A stretch of DNA of 64,000 nucleotides from assembly GCF_932526225.1 (NCBI RefSeq), contig NC_064044.1:7552801-7616800 (forward strand). The letters are read 5' to 3'. Each line of letters opens with the position of its first letter. Position 1 is the stretch's first letter. Both the position numbers and the translations under genes were made by a program. Under the pieces are notes generated by a model that saw only the letters and a program-made list of their open reading frames with translations, was not told the DNA's origin and ran no database searches. This document shows positions 50,301-58,889 of the stretch, piece after piece. This DNA comes from Nematostella vectensis. Taxonomy: Eukaryota; Cnidaria; Anthozoa; Actiniaria; Edwardsiidae.

Positions 50301-51549
50301 ATCCTTTTTTTTTGTATTTTATCGACGAGGGTTGTAGCATTGTCACCAGTTTACTTCCGGTAGATTACATAACAATCTCCGATGAAATATAACGGAAAAC
50401 TCGAAAAATATTTCAAAATATTGAAAGCAGTATGTCTATTGGAAGTTTCTTTGAGAAGTGATTGATAATTTAGAGCGGATGGCCTGTTAAATATATCGAT
50501 TTCTAATAGATTATTTTGTCTTTTAACGGTTGATTCCGTCGGACCTCAGGAAGTAAACTGGTGACAATGCGGCTAAGAATGGTAGGTCCTTTTTTCATGT
50601 CAGGCTATGTTCTTCTGCAGACTGTTCACCAGAGGATATTTGAGAGTATGGTCAAGGTCGGGGAAGAAAGTCAACTGAATTCGTTAGAGAAGGTAATACC
50701 TTACAGCAATTTCCAATATTCTGCGAATTTTTTTCAATCGCTGATAGAACCGCTTTCTGGCTGTCATTCTAACTAATGGCATTTGGTTCGTTTTTTATTT
50801 GTCAGCACCTTGCACCGAGGTGGCGCTATTGAAGATCACTTCAATGCTGGCCAATTATAACAGCCAAAAGGCGATTTAGCTTTTGGAAATCGTCGATGAG
50901 ATTTCGCAGAATATTGAAACCCGTAGTATTAAGGTCTATGCATAGTCATTCATAGTCGTTCATAGTCGTTCATAGTTCATAGTCGTGCATAGTTCATAGT
51001 CGTGCATAGCCATACGTTGCGGAGGGTTTGTGTCGAGTCGATACACAGGCTTACCAACCTCTCAGTCAGTCTCCAGTAAATCCCAGTAACTAGCTCGAAT
51101 ATTTTCACGATTGATCACCTCCTGTAATTGTCCTATATTGTCTTATATCTTAAAATAAAGGTCACAATAAACTCTTATTGCTTTGTGATGTGTATTTATT
51201 CAGAATAAGCGGTATTTCTAACGTTTGAGCAGTTGAGGGATTCGGCGTTACTTGATGCCCCTAAAAAGAAGTCTTTTAAAGTCTAATTCTTTTTAGAGCC
51301 ATTGTTTCAGTGTCTTTTAACTGCCATTCTCCATTTGCAGTTAGCCGTTTGCATTGATAACGTTTTTTTTAATTAGGTTTATTTTTTTTCTCTCAGGTAC
51401 GCGGAATACATTTGTGTTCAGAGGCCTTTTCAATAGATAACGGCCTTTTGACTCCGACTTTGAAGATCAAAAGACCGCAGATGTCGACGTTCTTCCGAGA
51501 TATTATCGACAACCTCTACACGACGGTTGTCGCGAGTGGCGCTGTGTAA
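26357..51549 (+). CDS. ACSL: Long-chain fatty acid-CoA ligase (ACSL1/5/6 type)
   Basis: 22 exons join in phase to 684 aa: 26357-26494, 28934-29110, 29844-29945, 30952-31051, 33121-33299, 34296-34328, 34477-34528, 34900-34976, 35666-35743, 36069-36151, 36648-36699, 37374-37456, 37529-37583, 38180-38275, 39386-39458, 42958-43046, 43223-43339, 43865-43918, 49679-49768, 49961-50062, 50621-50692, 51397-51549. It activates long-chain fatty acids with ATP and CoA. Evident are an N-terminal membrane anchor (residues ~9-29), GARRS, the AMP-binding loop [15 protein letters not shown] (~254-268), GYGQTE (439-444), YTGDIG (519-524), [17 protein letters not shown] (~536 on) and the C-terminal [17 protein letters not shown]. 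Length and order match metazoan ACSL. Exon 1 is placed by its start codon, membrane segment and matching phase; an extra 5' exon cannot be excluded. Exon 6 is a 33-bp microexon ([11 protein letters not shown]). Introns carry nested genes and large repeats. Confidence 0.95.
27504..27620 (-). tRNA. tRNA-Leu (CAA) with intron
   Basis: Read on the minus strand the gene begins GTCAGAATGGCCGAGTGG and ends GGTTCGAATCCCACTTCTGAC plus discriminator A. The acceptor stem GTCAGAA/TTCTGAC pairs fully. A box (TGGCCGAGTGG) and B box (GGTTCGAATCC) are intact, and the long variable arm of Leu tRNA is present. The anticodon CAA (27584-27586) is followed by G37 and then a 33-nt intron at 27550-27582, the usual position in animal tRNA-Leu-CAA. 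It is nested in the first intron of ACSL on the opposite strand, transcribed by RNA polymerase III, and likely functional. Confidence 0.97.
28511..28670. mobile_element. 160-bp G-tract MITE
   Basis: Inverted ends GTGTAGTTCCAGAAAATAT and ATATTTTCTGGAACTAACAC. The interior has C-rich then G-rich stretches (CCCCCCCATTGAGGGGG ... CCCCTCAATGGGGG) that pair with each other. Located in ACSL intron 1, 264 bp before exon 2. Confidence 0.85.
29052..29310 (+). repeat. Tandem copies of the ACSL exon 2 3' end
   Basis: The last ~50 bp of exon 2 (GGGTGGAGGTTGCCTAGCAA ... CATATAATGAG) is repeated immediately after the donor (about 29113-29168) and again at about 29240-29295. Copy 2 is in frame with the exon but its donor is damaged (GAG|AT). 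Copy 3 keeps frame-like coding sequence ([16 protein letters not shown]) and an intact GAG|GTATGG donor. The repeated core GTTGCCTAGCAAC is also a close match to an RFX-type palindrome. Confidence 0.85.
29568..29830. mobile_element. Foldback MITE with duplicated right arm
   Basis: The left end AGGCTGATTTAGACAGCATG with GATTTAGTCGTATGC is matched in inverse by GCATACGACTAAATCGTGCTGTCT + GAATCAGCCT at 29701-29760. That right arm is repeated with one mismatch at 29771-29830, a 70-bp offset. The second copy ends only 13 bp before ACSL exon 3 at 29844, so it supplies the sequence upstream of that exon's acceptor. Confidence 0.85.
30225..30440 (+). mobile_element. Fragment of the 5463-5830 hAT-like MITE family
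   Basis: Shares the order GAGTTTTCTGA, CTCCA-GG-ACGTTTATTG, AAAAAGTCTG, TTATGCTTTATAG, ACACGTCTATTGAGAACCG and ACTTTCGGCC with the element at 5545-5790. The CAGGCCCGTA ends and target duplication are not seen here, so this copy is truncated or rearranged. It lies in ACSL intron 3. Confidence 0.8.
30715..30858 (-). mobile_element. G-tract element of the GCCGTAGCAGG family
   Basis: On the minus strand it starts 'CAGGGCCGTAGCAGGGTGTGGGGCACTGGGGGCA' and runs into a long poly-C tract and a (CA)n stretch. The same head occurs at 38766 on the plus strand, and related sequence at 51568-51715. In ACSL intron 3, about 95 bp before exon 4. Confidence 0.65.
31018..31700 (+). repeat. Tandem array of ACSL exon 4 end, donor and CACGTG site
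   Basis: Units are first ~74 bp (five), then 40 bp (eight). The long unit repeats the exon 4 end (CCCCATATATGACTCGCACGG ... CATCATCAAACAAG) and the donor GTATGATCACGTGATTATATT. The 40-bp unit keeps only ATCATCAAACAAG|GTATGATCACGTGATTATATTCCCCAT. In all there are 13 copies of the TCACGTGATT block, starting with the true donor at 31052. Reading past the true donor meets TGA within five codons (GGT ATG ATC ACG TGA), so use of any downstream copy would truncate the protein. Confidence 0.95.
31910..32070. mobile_element. Short G/C-tract inverted-repeat element, copy B
   Basis: Ends are AGCAGTAGCGGATCTA and TAGATCCGCCCCTGCT. The interior shares GGGTTTAGGGGGTTTA, a poly-C tract and GCCAGAAAGCCAT with 1361-1491. 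Located in ACSL intron 4. Confidence 0.8.
32182..33022. mobile_element. ~840-bp inverted-repeat element
   Basis: Left end AATAGGCCATTCCAGCTATAAGC and right end GCTTATAGCTGGGATAGCCTATT are inverse copies. The next bases also pair (TGCGCGCGCAT, GGTAGGTT, AAGGTAATTCCCTT with AAGGGAATTACCTT). The interior is unique, with GCGCGC-rich patches and no long ORF. Non-autonomous DNA element in ACSL intron 4; no target duplication was convincing. Confidence 0.82.
35035..35250. repeat. CAT/CAC trinucleotide repeat
   Basis: Imperfect (CAT)n/(CAC)n with TAATTGTCACCATCACCACC blocks repeated at ~66-bp intervals. It lies in the intron after ACSL exon 8 (34900-34976). The minus-strand poly-Met/Val frame across it is not a gene. 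Confidence 0.95.
38303..38588 (+). mobile_element. ~286-bp MITE, copy B
   Basis: Starts CATATCAA and ends TTGATATG, like the copy at 3572-3849, and matches it along almost its full length with scattered substitutions and small indels. It lies 27 bp downstream of ACSL exon 14 (38180-38275), in the intron. Confidence 0.9.
38766..39045 (+). mobile_element. G/C-tract element, GCCGTAGCAGG family
   Basis: Head 'GCCGTAGCAGGGGGTGGGGCACTGAGGGCACGTGCCCCCC' followed by AATATTTAAAAAAAT, 'ATGACCAGAAGGG' and a second 'TGCCCCCAATATTT' and 'GTGCCCCCCCCCCCCC' block. It ends around a poly-C/poly-A region near 39010-39040. Related to 30715-30858 and 51568-51715. In ACSL intron 14; right end uncertain. Confidence 0.6.
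40179..41168 (-). CDS. Class A (rhodopsin-like) GPCR, intronless
   Basis: A single 329-aa frame with seven hydrophobic segments. Class A landmarks are N43 in TM1 (LLNALVL), D71 in TM2 (LSNLALSD), C100 before TM3, DRF (127-129, in place of DRY) after TM3, W155 in TM4, CYAP (246-249, in place of CWxP) in TM6 and NPVIYY (284-289) in TM7. The N-terminus is short and the C-tail (~40 aa) is basic. The pattern fits the amine/melanocortin/adenosine-like group, which contains many intronless orphan receptors in cnidarians, but the ligand cannot be assigned. It is nested in the 3.5-kb intron between ACSL exons ending 39458 and starting 42958, on the opposite strand, as expected of a retroposed or lineage-expanded gene. 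Confidence 0.93.
   Translation of the reverse strand: MVVFTESCLPFSEWLQCGQISYTEFIGITLINGLTFVPAILLNALVLAAIWKTSTLHTPAMILLSNLALSDLCVGLLAQPLLFSSITLELNAYHLPDIYCTVSIAFGVISSFVGVVSLVSITAVAVDRFLAIYLHLRYPSVVTMKRAFVVCVAFWVFSSLLSVVWIVLGMDTYNVSFCVVMGICKCAIFTSYIQVYGVIKKHKLQIRAMAPTVSTELEIITSPRNIKRYAKSVTSSLYVYFAFVVCYAPCFCAFAYFGITADNCHSPSFIKVSMTLMFANSAINPVIYYWRMTELRVAVRRTMLRSGRATDLSGTGNGRCRREAEHEVN
42065..42445. repeat. 22-24-bp G-rich tandem repeat
   Basis: About sixteen units of GGGGGGTACACAGGCCCGTTCACA with variable G-tract length. A 'GGTAAACAGGCATGTTCACAGGAGGTACACAGG' variant appears twice (near 42160 and 42382), indicating block duplication. In ACSL intron between GPCR and exon 42958. Reading frames across it are repeat artefacts. 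Confidence 0.93.
44385..49275. repeat. 4.9-kb minisatellite of 56-bp units in an ACSL intron
   Basis: About 87 units of 56 bp: CACCACCAATAGAGGGGGAA + AGTCCTGCACAATAGCCAAT + AGGGGAGAATCATGCA. Frequent alternative states are CCAAT/CCAAG in the third block, GAGAATC/GAAAATC, TGCACA/TGCTCA and CACC/CATC. Each unit carries up to two CCAAT pentamers. It fills the intron between exons 43865-43918 and 49679-49768, making that intron 5.8 kb. No ORF, no RNA gene. Confidence 0.97.
49388..49480 (-). rRNA. 5.8S rRNA fragment (pseudogene)
   Basis: On the minus strand the sequence reads CGGTGGATCTCTTGGCTCG, TGCATCGATGAAGAACGCAG and TGTGAATTGCAGAATTCAGTG, then AATCATCGAATCTT. This is the conserved 5.8S core, covering roughly nucleotides 10-100 of the ~155-nt gene. 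A middle segment is altered (CCAGGTGAGATAAAGTAG in place of the usual CCAGCTGCGATAAGTAG). Neither 18S, ITS nor 28S sequence flanks it, so it is a displaced, non-functional copy inside an ACSL intron. Confidence 0.9.
50338..50569. mobile_element. piggyBac-like MITE, copy A
   Basis: Ends CATTGTCACCAGTTTACTTCCGG and (inverse) AAGTAAACTGGTGACAATG. The interior matches 54597-54837 in the inverse orientation: CTTTTAACGGTTGA, TCCGTCGGACCT, TTGGAAGTTTC. It lies in an ACSL intron, ending 51 bp before exon 50621-50692. Confidence 0.85.
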
Positions 51550-51567
51550 ATTCAATAACACAGAGAG

Positions 51568-51606
51568 CCGTAGCAGGCCACGTAAGATTGGGGAGTGTGT
51601 GTGTGT

Positions 51607-51637
<31 letters not shown>

Positions 51638-51715
51638 GGGTGAGGGGGGCACAATACAGATAATTTTTAAAATATCGGGGGGGGGGGGGGAGGGGGCACG
51701 TGCCCTGGCAAAATT
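51568..51715. mobile_element. G-tract element in the ACSL 3' UTR
   Basis: Begins GAGCCGTAGCAGGCCACG about 20 bp after the ACSL stop codon. It includes a (GT)n stretch, two long poly-G tracts and GGGGGCACGTGCCCTGGC at its right end. Related to the elements at 30715-30858 and 38766-39045. It will be transcribed in the mature mRNA if the polyA site at 51894 is used. Confidence 0.6.
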
Positions 51716-51893
51716 GTGACGACAACCTTTTGCAATATGGGATTGACAAGGGAGAACAACCCTCGAGGTATTATCGATGGAAGATGACAGACCCCTACTT
51801 CTACCAATTCTTGTTATTATAAACTTTAAACTTTAAACTTCCATTAAATTCCAAGTTAATGGTTTTGACATATATAATCAAGCGATTGTGATA

Positions 51894-51899
51894 AATAAA
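51894..51899 (+). terminator. Candidate ACSL polyadenylation signal
   Basis: AATAAA, 345 bp after the stop codon and followed by a T-rich stretch (GTTTGTACTTTTCACTCTTTTG). It is the first good hexamer downstream of the stop. Use is inferred. Confidence 0.5.
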
Positions 51900-52449
51900 T
51901 GTTTGTACTTTTCACTCTTTTGCCTGTTGATATTTGCTCTGGGAGTTAACCACGATTTCCTGAGTGAGGAAGGACGCGCCCTTACCAAGCCTCTGCCACC
52001 CTCCTTGTCGTATTAGGCTACCGACACATTCTTTTTTATACACATATTCCAAAAACGATTGCACTCGAGAATCTGTGTCGTAACACGCAGTGGTTCATGG
52101 GTAGTGTAGTGCTGAATCATTGTATCTGAAAGCCATGTGAATGGTCATAAGAAAATGAACAAGAATTTAACAGCTTTGAAGCCTTGGATTTGTATTTTAT
52201 TCACGCTTATTTGCTTTTACTTGATAACCATAAAGCAGATCAATAAAGATACACAGATTCTTCGAGTGCAACGTTTTTTAAATAGTTTGTATAAAGACTT
52301 TTTTATAAGAACGTCCAGCCTGAGATTTCACCGAATTTTAAGATGTGCTCATAACATCCCGAGGCTCAGATAGTAGAAAAATATTTCTTTGTTAGTCTGG
52401 TGCGTTTTACATTTTGCATTGAAAGCTATTACAATTTTGCGGCATAACA

Positions 52450-53052
52450 GTGCCACCTCTGTAAAACGGCAACGCAACACTAGGCAGGCTATAGCTCCGT
52501 AAAACCTCTGTAAAACGGACTGGGGACTGTGCTATAGGGACTGCTATTCAGTGCCACCTCTATAAAACGGACACTCTAGGGACAATGCTATGGTGTTATC
52601 CTATAAAACAGATATCCTGGGGACCGTGCTATAGAGTCAACTCTAATTAACGACCACCCAAGCATCGTGCTACAGTGATACCTCTACAAAACGGACACAC
52701 TAGATATAATGCTTAAGTGTTACCTCTTTAAACGGATACACTAGGGACCATGCTATACAGTGATACCTCTATAAAACGGACAGACAAGGGACCATGCTAT
52801 ACAGTGATACCTCTATAAAACGGACAGAAAAGGGACCATGCTATACAGTGATACCTCTATAAAACGGACAGAAAAGGGACCATGCTATACAGTGATACCT
52901 CTATAAAACGGACAGACAAGGGACCATGCTATACAGTGATACCTCTATAAAACGGACAGAAAAGGGACCATGCTATACAGTGTAAAACGGACAGACAAGG
53001 GACCGTGCTATACAGTGATACCTCTATAAAACGGACAGACAAGGGACCAATA
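52450..53052. repeat. 44-bp tandem repeat with decayed 5' part
   Basis: From about 52745 there are seven or eight near-identical 44-bp units of CCATGCTATACAGTGATACC + TCTATAAAACGGACAGACAAGGGA. Upstream, from 52450, the same phrases (TACCTCT-TAAAACGGACA, GGGACC-TGCTAT) recur with many changes, showing an older diverged edge. One unit near 52981 has a deletion. Intergenic between ACSL and the next gene. Confidence 0.93.
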
Positions 53053-53412
53053 TTTCTTCAAATCTAAATTTTTAATTCTATCAACCACGAAAGCTAGTGA
53101 TGCGATGTAAACCTTATAATCTATGCTCGTTATTGTAGAATAAGTGTTCCATCGTTATGCTCTGTTAACAAACGAGGCTAATATAGTAATGTAACTAGCT
53201 TTATTGAGAAAACAGTCAAGACACAACTTCAAATTATATTTTATTTTCCCGAAGGATCACGAGGGACTGATTCTAATCCTGGTCCGCCTGTGCTTATAGC
53301 TTCTTGACCCAAATTGATGGTGTTGTTATACGATTGGGTATCCTTTGTTACCCAGAATGCCTGGAATAAGAGCCTACGGCAAAAAGGCAGCGGTATCCAC
53401 GCTAAAATAAAA

Positions 53413-54059
53413 ATGGCGGACGAACTAGAGAAGTTTTTACGTCGTTTTCAGAATCATTCTCAACAAATATGGGCCAAACTTAAGGCAAAGGGAAACAAAA
53501 AGGCCAAAAGAGTGCGAGCAAGTGATATCGTGGAGGCATCTGTGTTGAGCGCAGCGAGTTTCCCGCTATGCCTGGGTGTTATTCAAAATACTGTTTTCCG
53601 CCCTCTTCGATTGACTAGTCATATACGAATACTCGCACCGGCTTGTGGAGCTATCTCCGTTGCCGTTTCAGGCGCTATATCTTCTTTAGTATTCATAACA
53701 TACACTGAGAAATCCAAAGATGCGAAGGATAGATACTTTGAGTCTCATAAAAGTCAGTTTGATTCGTATTTTCGTACCATTCGGTATAGCTACAGTCCGA
53801 TGGATATTGCAGTGTGTGTTGTAGGGAGTTTGTTTGTTTTCAAGACTCTTGGCGGCCGATTTCGCTCTGTTCTCCCTAGCAGTTTGTTACATGCTGGAGC
53901 TTTTGCAAAAGTGTCTCTTCCAGCTGTCAGTAAACTGCACGCTTCAGATACAACCAAGAGAAAACTTGTCAAACTTGGTGAGAGATAGTACTGCATTTTA
54001 GTGCGATGCAAGACATCATAGCCTTGTAAATAAGCCAGCAAGTTTACAATTTTTAGTCT

Positions 54060-54154
<95 letters not shown>

Positions 54155-55248
54155 CACAAAGGGAACAGTTTTTAAGTGACAAATATGGTTGTTCAAAAGC
54201 TAACAGGGCAATAATCACTGCTGTGAGCTAGTGTGATTGGAAGCCATCTGCTGGCCAGTGAAACCAGTTAAATGCTCTTGATTGACGGTTATGTGGTTAT
54301 GTATTTTGTCTCTTTAAATTTATGACTGAGAACTTGAAGATTACTCCAAATCATTGTAAAAAAAGAAAATTAAAACTTGGGAAAATTGGTGGAAAAAAGT
54401 TAGTTCCCTTTATGACATGGCAATTTTTATCTTTCAGGTAAAAGGTATGGATGCCATACTTGTGGAAGAAAGAGATGGCAGACATTTGTTGGTGATCATA
54501 TTCCACCAAATAAGTTATTAAAACCAGGAAAAACTCAGAGATTCTACCCGCAGTGTACTAACTGCTCAAACAAACAAGGTACAGTAACAACTTTAAAGCC
54601 GCATTGTCACCAGTTTACTTCCGGAGGTCCGACGGAATTCCCAACTGTTAAAAGACAAAAGAATCTAAATTACCAATCACACCCTCAAGGAAACTTCCAA
54701 TAGACACACTGCTTCCAATGTTTTGAAATATTTTTCACGTTTCCATTAAAAATCGTCAGATATTGTTAGGTAACCATCTTTTAACGGTTGAGGTTTCTGT
54801 CGGACCTGCAGGAGTGAACTGGTGACAATGCGGCTTTAAGGTCTCTAATGTTAAAGCTCCTAATGTACTTCCTCCTGGGACTAAATAATCTGTACCTTAG
54901 CCTTTCATCAAACACCTTTCACTCTGATATGGTATGGACTTGGAAGACAGTGTTCCTCCACTGCAGACGTGGTATATTTTACCCTTACAGTACTTTGAAT
55001 GTAACCTATCCCTCCTTGTGTCATAGTCACATTTTATTAATTTATCATGTTTGATTTGATTAGAGCCCCTTTAGACTAAAAGTAGTTTTCATTTGTTGTA
55101 ATTTATGTGTTTTGTAGGGGCAGCATTATCCACAAACTCCAAAATGAGACGCATAAAGACACATGGACTCACATTAAAAGTCTATCATGTTTGGCTGCCT
55201 TTACCAGGGCTTTTAATGGCTGCTAGAGACTGCTTTCTCAAGGTGTAA
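53413..55248 (+). CDS. Unnamed protein: hydrophobic N-half plus CxxC-DHIPP-CxxC domain
   Basis: Three exons (53413-53977, 54438-54578, 55118-55248) join in phase to 278 aa; introns are GT-AG. The start at 53413 has context AAAATGG; an in-frame extension to 53314 exists but lacks a good start. Residues ~38-60, 72-97 and 130-145 are hydrophobic. Residues 194-231 form a compact zinc-ribbon/HNH-like module: C194xxC197, then GDHIPP (207-212), QRFYPQC (222-228) and C228xxC231. I recognise the C-x2-C / DH-x-PP / PQC-x2-C pattern as recurring in uncharacterised eukaryotic proteins but know no function. The His and Asp could serve metal binding or, less surely, nuclease chemistry. It may be a membrane or mitochondrial protein. 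Intron 1 holds a (TA)n tract and intron 2 a MITE. Confidence 0.85.
54061..54153. repeat. (TA)n microsatellite, ~90 bp
   Basis: Uninterrupted TA dinucleotides in the first intron of the gene at 53413. Likely length-variable and prone to cruciform formation. Confidence 0.98.
54597..54837. mobile_element. piggyBac-like MITE with TTAA duplication
   Basis: Inverted ends AGCCGCATTGTCACCAGTTT and (inverse) CTGGTGACAATGCGGCT. Flanked on both sides by TTAA (54593-54596 and 54838-54841), the target of piggyBac transposons. Interior shared with 50338-50569. Inserted in intron 2 of the 53413 gene. Confidence 0.87.
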
Positions 55249-56851
55249 ATAGGCAGGATAACAACTGTTCTTACTGTATGTCTCTTGTAAACATGTAGTC
55301 TACTTTGCTGATTATTATCACTCTGCCCTTTGTCAACACTGGAAAATCTAAAGGCTTGATAATTTTTTGGGTGGGAGGATATTAATTTTTGGGGTGAAGG
55401 GTTGGTTAGACCCTCGCAGGCATTTGTCATATAGAAAGCTACCACGCACAAATCAGCTTATAAATTGTGCTACACAAGGAATTATTGTTGTTTTAATTAT
55501 TTTCATAGAAAATAGGCAAAATTTTGATTTTCTATTGAATAATTTTTTGGAAGCGATCGCTTAAAAGAGGGATATCCAGTGCTTAACTTGGGAGAAGGGG
55601 TGCAAAATCTTGAGACTTTGTGTGGACAAGTCCTTGGTGGATTCAACTTATCAGCTTTTGTTCGATTATCAAGTACCCCATCTCAAACTATGATTTTGCA
55701 TAGCAAAAAAAAAAGTGTAGAGACAAAAACCTACAACAATTGCAAATAATCTTGCTATCTGATTGGTTGTTAGCTCATAGTAGTCAGAGGACATTCCACA
55801 GGATTCGTCATTCAACAATCCTTCATTAAGAAATCACTCAAAACATAAACAAATCCCTTAAAACATCATCAAAATATTTTGATCATTAGCATACGAATAT
55901 TGTATGCTGTAAAAGAGTACATACAGTACCACCAAACATGGAAATTTGTTAAACACCAATGGAAGTATAAAATAGATAGCTCTGTCCCTTTATAATAGTG
56001 TACATTTAAACATATATTTACCTAAAAAATAATTATAATAAATGAATATTTACAAAATAAACACCAAAAGGACCTTAAACATTGCCATCAACAAATTGAA
56101 AATCTTAACTTAAAAAAAACATTTCAATGTTTAGGCATGCACACAATGCAGAAAAAGCTTGGTTATCATACAGTAGTTAGATTTGAAATAGATTTTTTAG
56201 TAGAGGATTGGAGTGCAAAGATGGATGGAATTAATGCTATGAAAATATTTTTGAAAAACCGTATAGTATTATTAATGTGATGGTAATATGGAATGGAAAA
56301 TTGCTCTGGCCTAGACCAAGCTTAAGGCCAGGCAAAGTGTATTGGGTACTTCTCGCCGGGTAAGTCACCCACGTTATGTTCAGCGAACTCGAGAGAAGTA
56401 ATGTATGGTTGATATGTATCACGCTATAATAGTCAACCCCCAGAGAAATTTGTCTATTACTAGACAAATTCAGTTTGCATAGTCCTTTTGAATAGACATG
56501 GTACATATTAAATTATTTAATCATTGTCATTTAAATGTGAGAATCTTAGGCCAGATTGAAGTACTGTATTTTTTTATTTTATCTTATTTTTTACTTTATA
56601 CAGGGCCCATTTTATTTTTGTTTCAACACACAGTTTATGCCCATGTATGTTTTTTTTCTCTTAACTATCCATGTATCTTTGATACTTTTTGATAATGTAC
56701 TAACATCCAGTAAGAGTCAATAACAAGCCTCATAAAACTTAAGGCGAAACTTAACAAATGTGATTCTCTAATAACCCAAGAATCAGTTTTAACCATCCTA
56801 AAGAGTTAAAACTTAAGAACTAAGCTCTCCATAGTAAATTGCTATTTTTCA
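55249..56851. other. Intergenic space between convergent genes
   Basis: It separates the 3' ends of the 53413 gene (plus) and CMC1 (minus). AT-rich, with no recognised exon or repeat. It should contain both 3' UTRs and polyA sites. Confidence 0.5.
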
Positions 56852-58354
56852 TTATGACATCAGAACTGATTCTTTCTTTTTCATAGCTGCTTTTTCTCCG
56901 CCCCCAGCATAATCAGATTGATACTGTCGCCGTTTTTGTAAATACTCCACCCGGCACGCCTCAAACAACTCTTTGTCTTGATAGCTGAAAATAGAGCACT
57001 AAACATTTTAATGCTTGGCAAAACATAAATTGTGTTGATAACTTGGTTACAAATACAGTATAAGGAACTGCAATCATGACCATTTTAGATTATCCAATAG
57101 CTCATTATACTGTTGTTAATAAAATACTAATGCTTAATGATGAAATCATTGATTACGTAATGTCAAATGACCTCTTGTTTTAGTCTGGACTTTGTACCAT
57201 CAGTTTGGATATCTTTTTTTCCCAACCCAATCAAAATTTGTTTTAAAATTTGTTGTTACATTACATTAACTTCTTATTACACTAAGCCTTACACCAAGCT
57301 GCTAATCAGCAGTTATTACATTAAATGGTGATACACTATGAATTCCCAAATGTTGTTCTCTGGCAGAGATGTATCAGGGAGCGGGCACGCGCCCCTGTTA
57401 TGCCTTGTCTGGAAGGGCAAAGTGTAGGCAATGGAAACAAAGGTACCGAATTATTATGAAGGAGAAATAATTGCAAAATAGCTCCAAACTTATACAGTAC
57501 TAGGCATACAAGCATTACCCCTCTTTAACAGTTCTGCATTATAAATGCATTGCTTCTAATTATGACTGCAGTTTGGAGGATGTTAACTAAATCATAAACC
57601 TATTGAGTTGTTTTATTATAGGGCTGAAGTGTTTATTCATAGGGAGGGGGAATTGAATATGGTTTTACATTGTTGGTAGGGTGATGTGGTCCCTTGTAAT
57701 GCTTACTTTTTAGTAAGGCAGTCCTTCATTGCTGTGTTTTGCTTGCGGCAATGCCAGACCATAGAAATACTCCTTCCTTTGCAGCATTTCTCAAACTCTG
57801 CCAAAAAATAGGTGAGAAATAGTAGCTAATATCAGTACAAAGTATTTTATCACCCCTTACCATCACTATCCAAACATACCAACAAAAGTAACAATATTAC
57901 TAGTTGCATCACTATAAACATCATAATCACCAACATCGACTGTCCCCTGTTTTTATCATAACATAATTGGCTGTCAATCTCTGGACCTCAAAAAATCTGG
58001 AGAAGCAATCGGTTTATTATTATCGGCAGAGGGATTGACATACGGCACACTATCCTCAATATACACTTAAAAATACCACGTAAAACAATAATCCTGAATT
58101 GCAAAGCAGCTCATAAGCTAGCTTTTCGAGAGAGAAAAATCCCTGAGACATCGAAGAATTGCGTAATTAATAAACCAATAACTTTTGAGAATATTGAATT
58201 TACCGTCCACAAGGTCCTTGCATCTCTCTCTTGCCTTCTCTCGGACTAGTTTGGGTATGAGGACATCTTTCTCTACGTGTCTTAAGCTCTCGCCACTCGC
58301 CCACGGTGGAATAGTTGGCTCTTCCTTGGGACCTTCTTGGTTTTGGTCCGCCAT
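56852..58354 (-). CDS. CMC1: COX assembly mitochondrial protein CMC1
   Basis: Three exons on the minus strand (58354-58204, 57797-57707, 56984-56852) join in phase to 124 aa. CMC1 is an intermembrane-space protein that stabilises COX1 during cytochrome c oxidase assembly. The conserved core LRHVEKDVLIPKLVREKARERC is near residues 24-45. A twin CX9C motif is complete across the exon 1/2 junction: C45-X9-C55 and C67-X9-C77, the substrate pattern for MIA40 import. The C-terminus has CRVEYLQKRRQY, as in animal CMC1. It is slightly longer than the 106-aa human protein because of its N-terminus and a Gly-rich, Lys-rich tail. It is divergent from PAQR4, with start codons 0.5 kb apart. Confidence 0.94.
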
Positions 58355-58889
58355 TTTGGTTTATACCCGGCATGCAACGTAGTCGACAGAAGAAGGAAAC
58401 TTGCCCACAGCGATCCCGCCGAAGATATAAGGAACGAGAAAATTAGACCCCCCTCCCTCCCCACAATATAAACAAAAGCAAAAAAATTGGTAAAGACTAA
58501 AGAACGACTCAGCCTTTAAAAAAACTAAGCGTATAACGCACAGTTTTTCCCCCGCCTTTGCTTTGACCTACATGGGTCCCCTCCTGGGGGATGTACCGGA
58601 AGCGGAAATAACACGTGCAGTTCGCGGCACGGGACTCGTGCTTCGATTGTTCGGTCAACGTTTGTTTCATTCTAATTGAGCCAAACTAACGCTTGTAAAA
58701 ATGCTCTTGAAACTTTAATAAGCGGACCGCAAATGCAATTCACAATTGCGGCTATCGCCGGAGATGAAATATTTATACCATTGGAGGCTTGGCGGTTTGG
58801 CAAGAAATCAGCAAAGAACGCCTGGTGCTTCTGAACATTTAGGTCTTGTACAGAAAGAGAGCGGACGCGACGGCAAAGGGCACGGGAAA
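58355..58889. promoter_or_regulatory. Shared divergent promoter of CMC1 and PAQR4
   Basis: The ~535 bp between the two start codons is the only room for both promoters and 5' UTRs. It contains CACGTG at 58612 and locally CpG-rich sequence around 58620-58640. Short upstream ATGs (58699, 58733) precede the PAQR4 start. No TATA box is clear. Confidence 0.55.

Noticed and set aside
53314-53412. N-terminal extension of the 53413 gene
   Set aside because: The added residues show no conserved feature, and the ATG at 53413 has a stronger context.
58764-58889. Upstream in-frame start for PAQR4
   Set aside because: Adds 42 residues without family similarity; the 58890 ATG has the better context. Kept only as an alternative.
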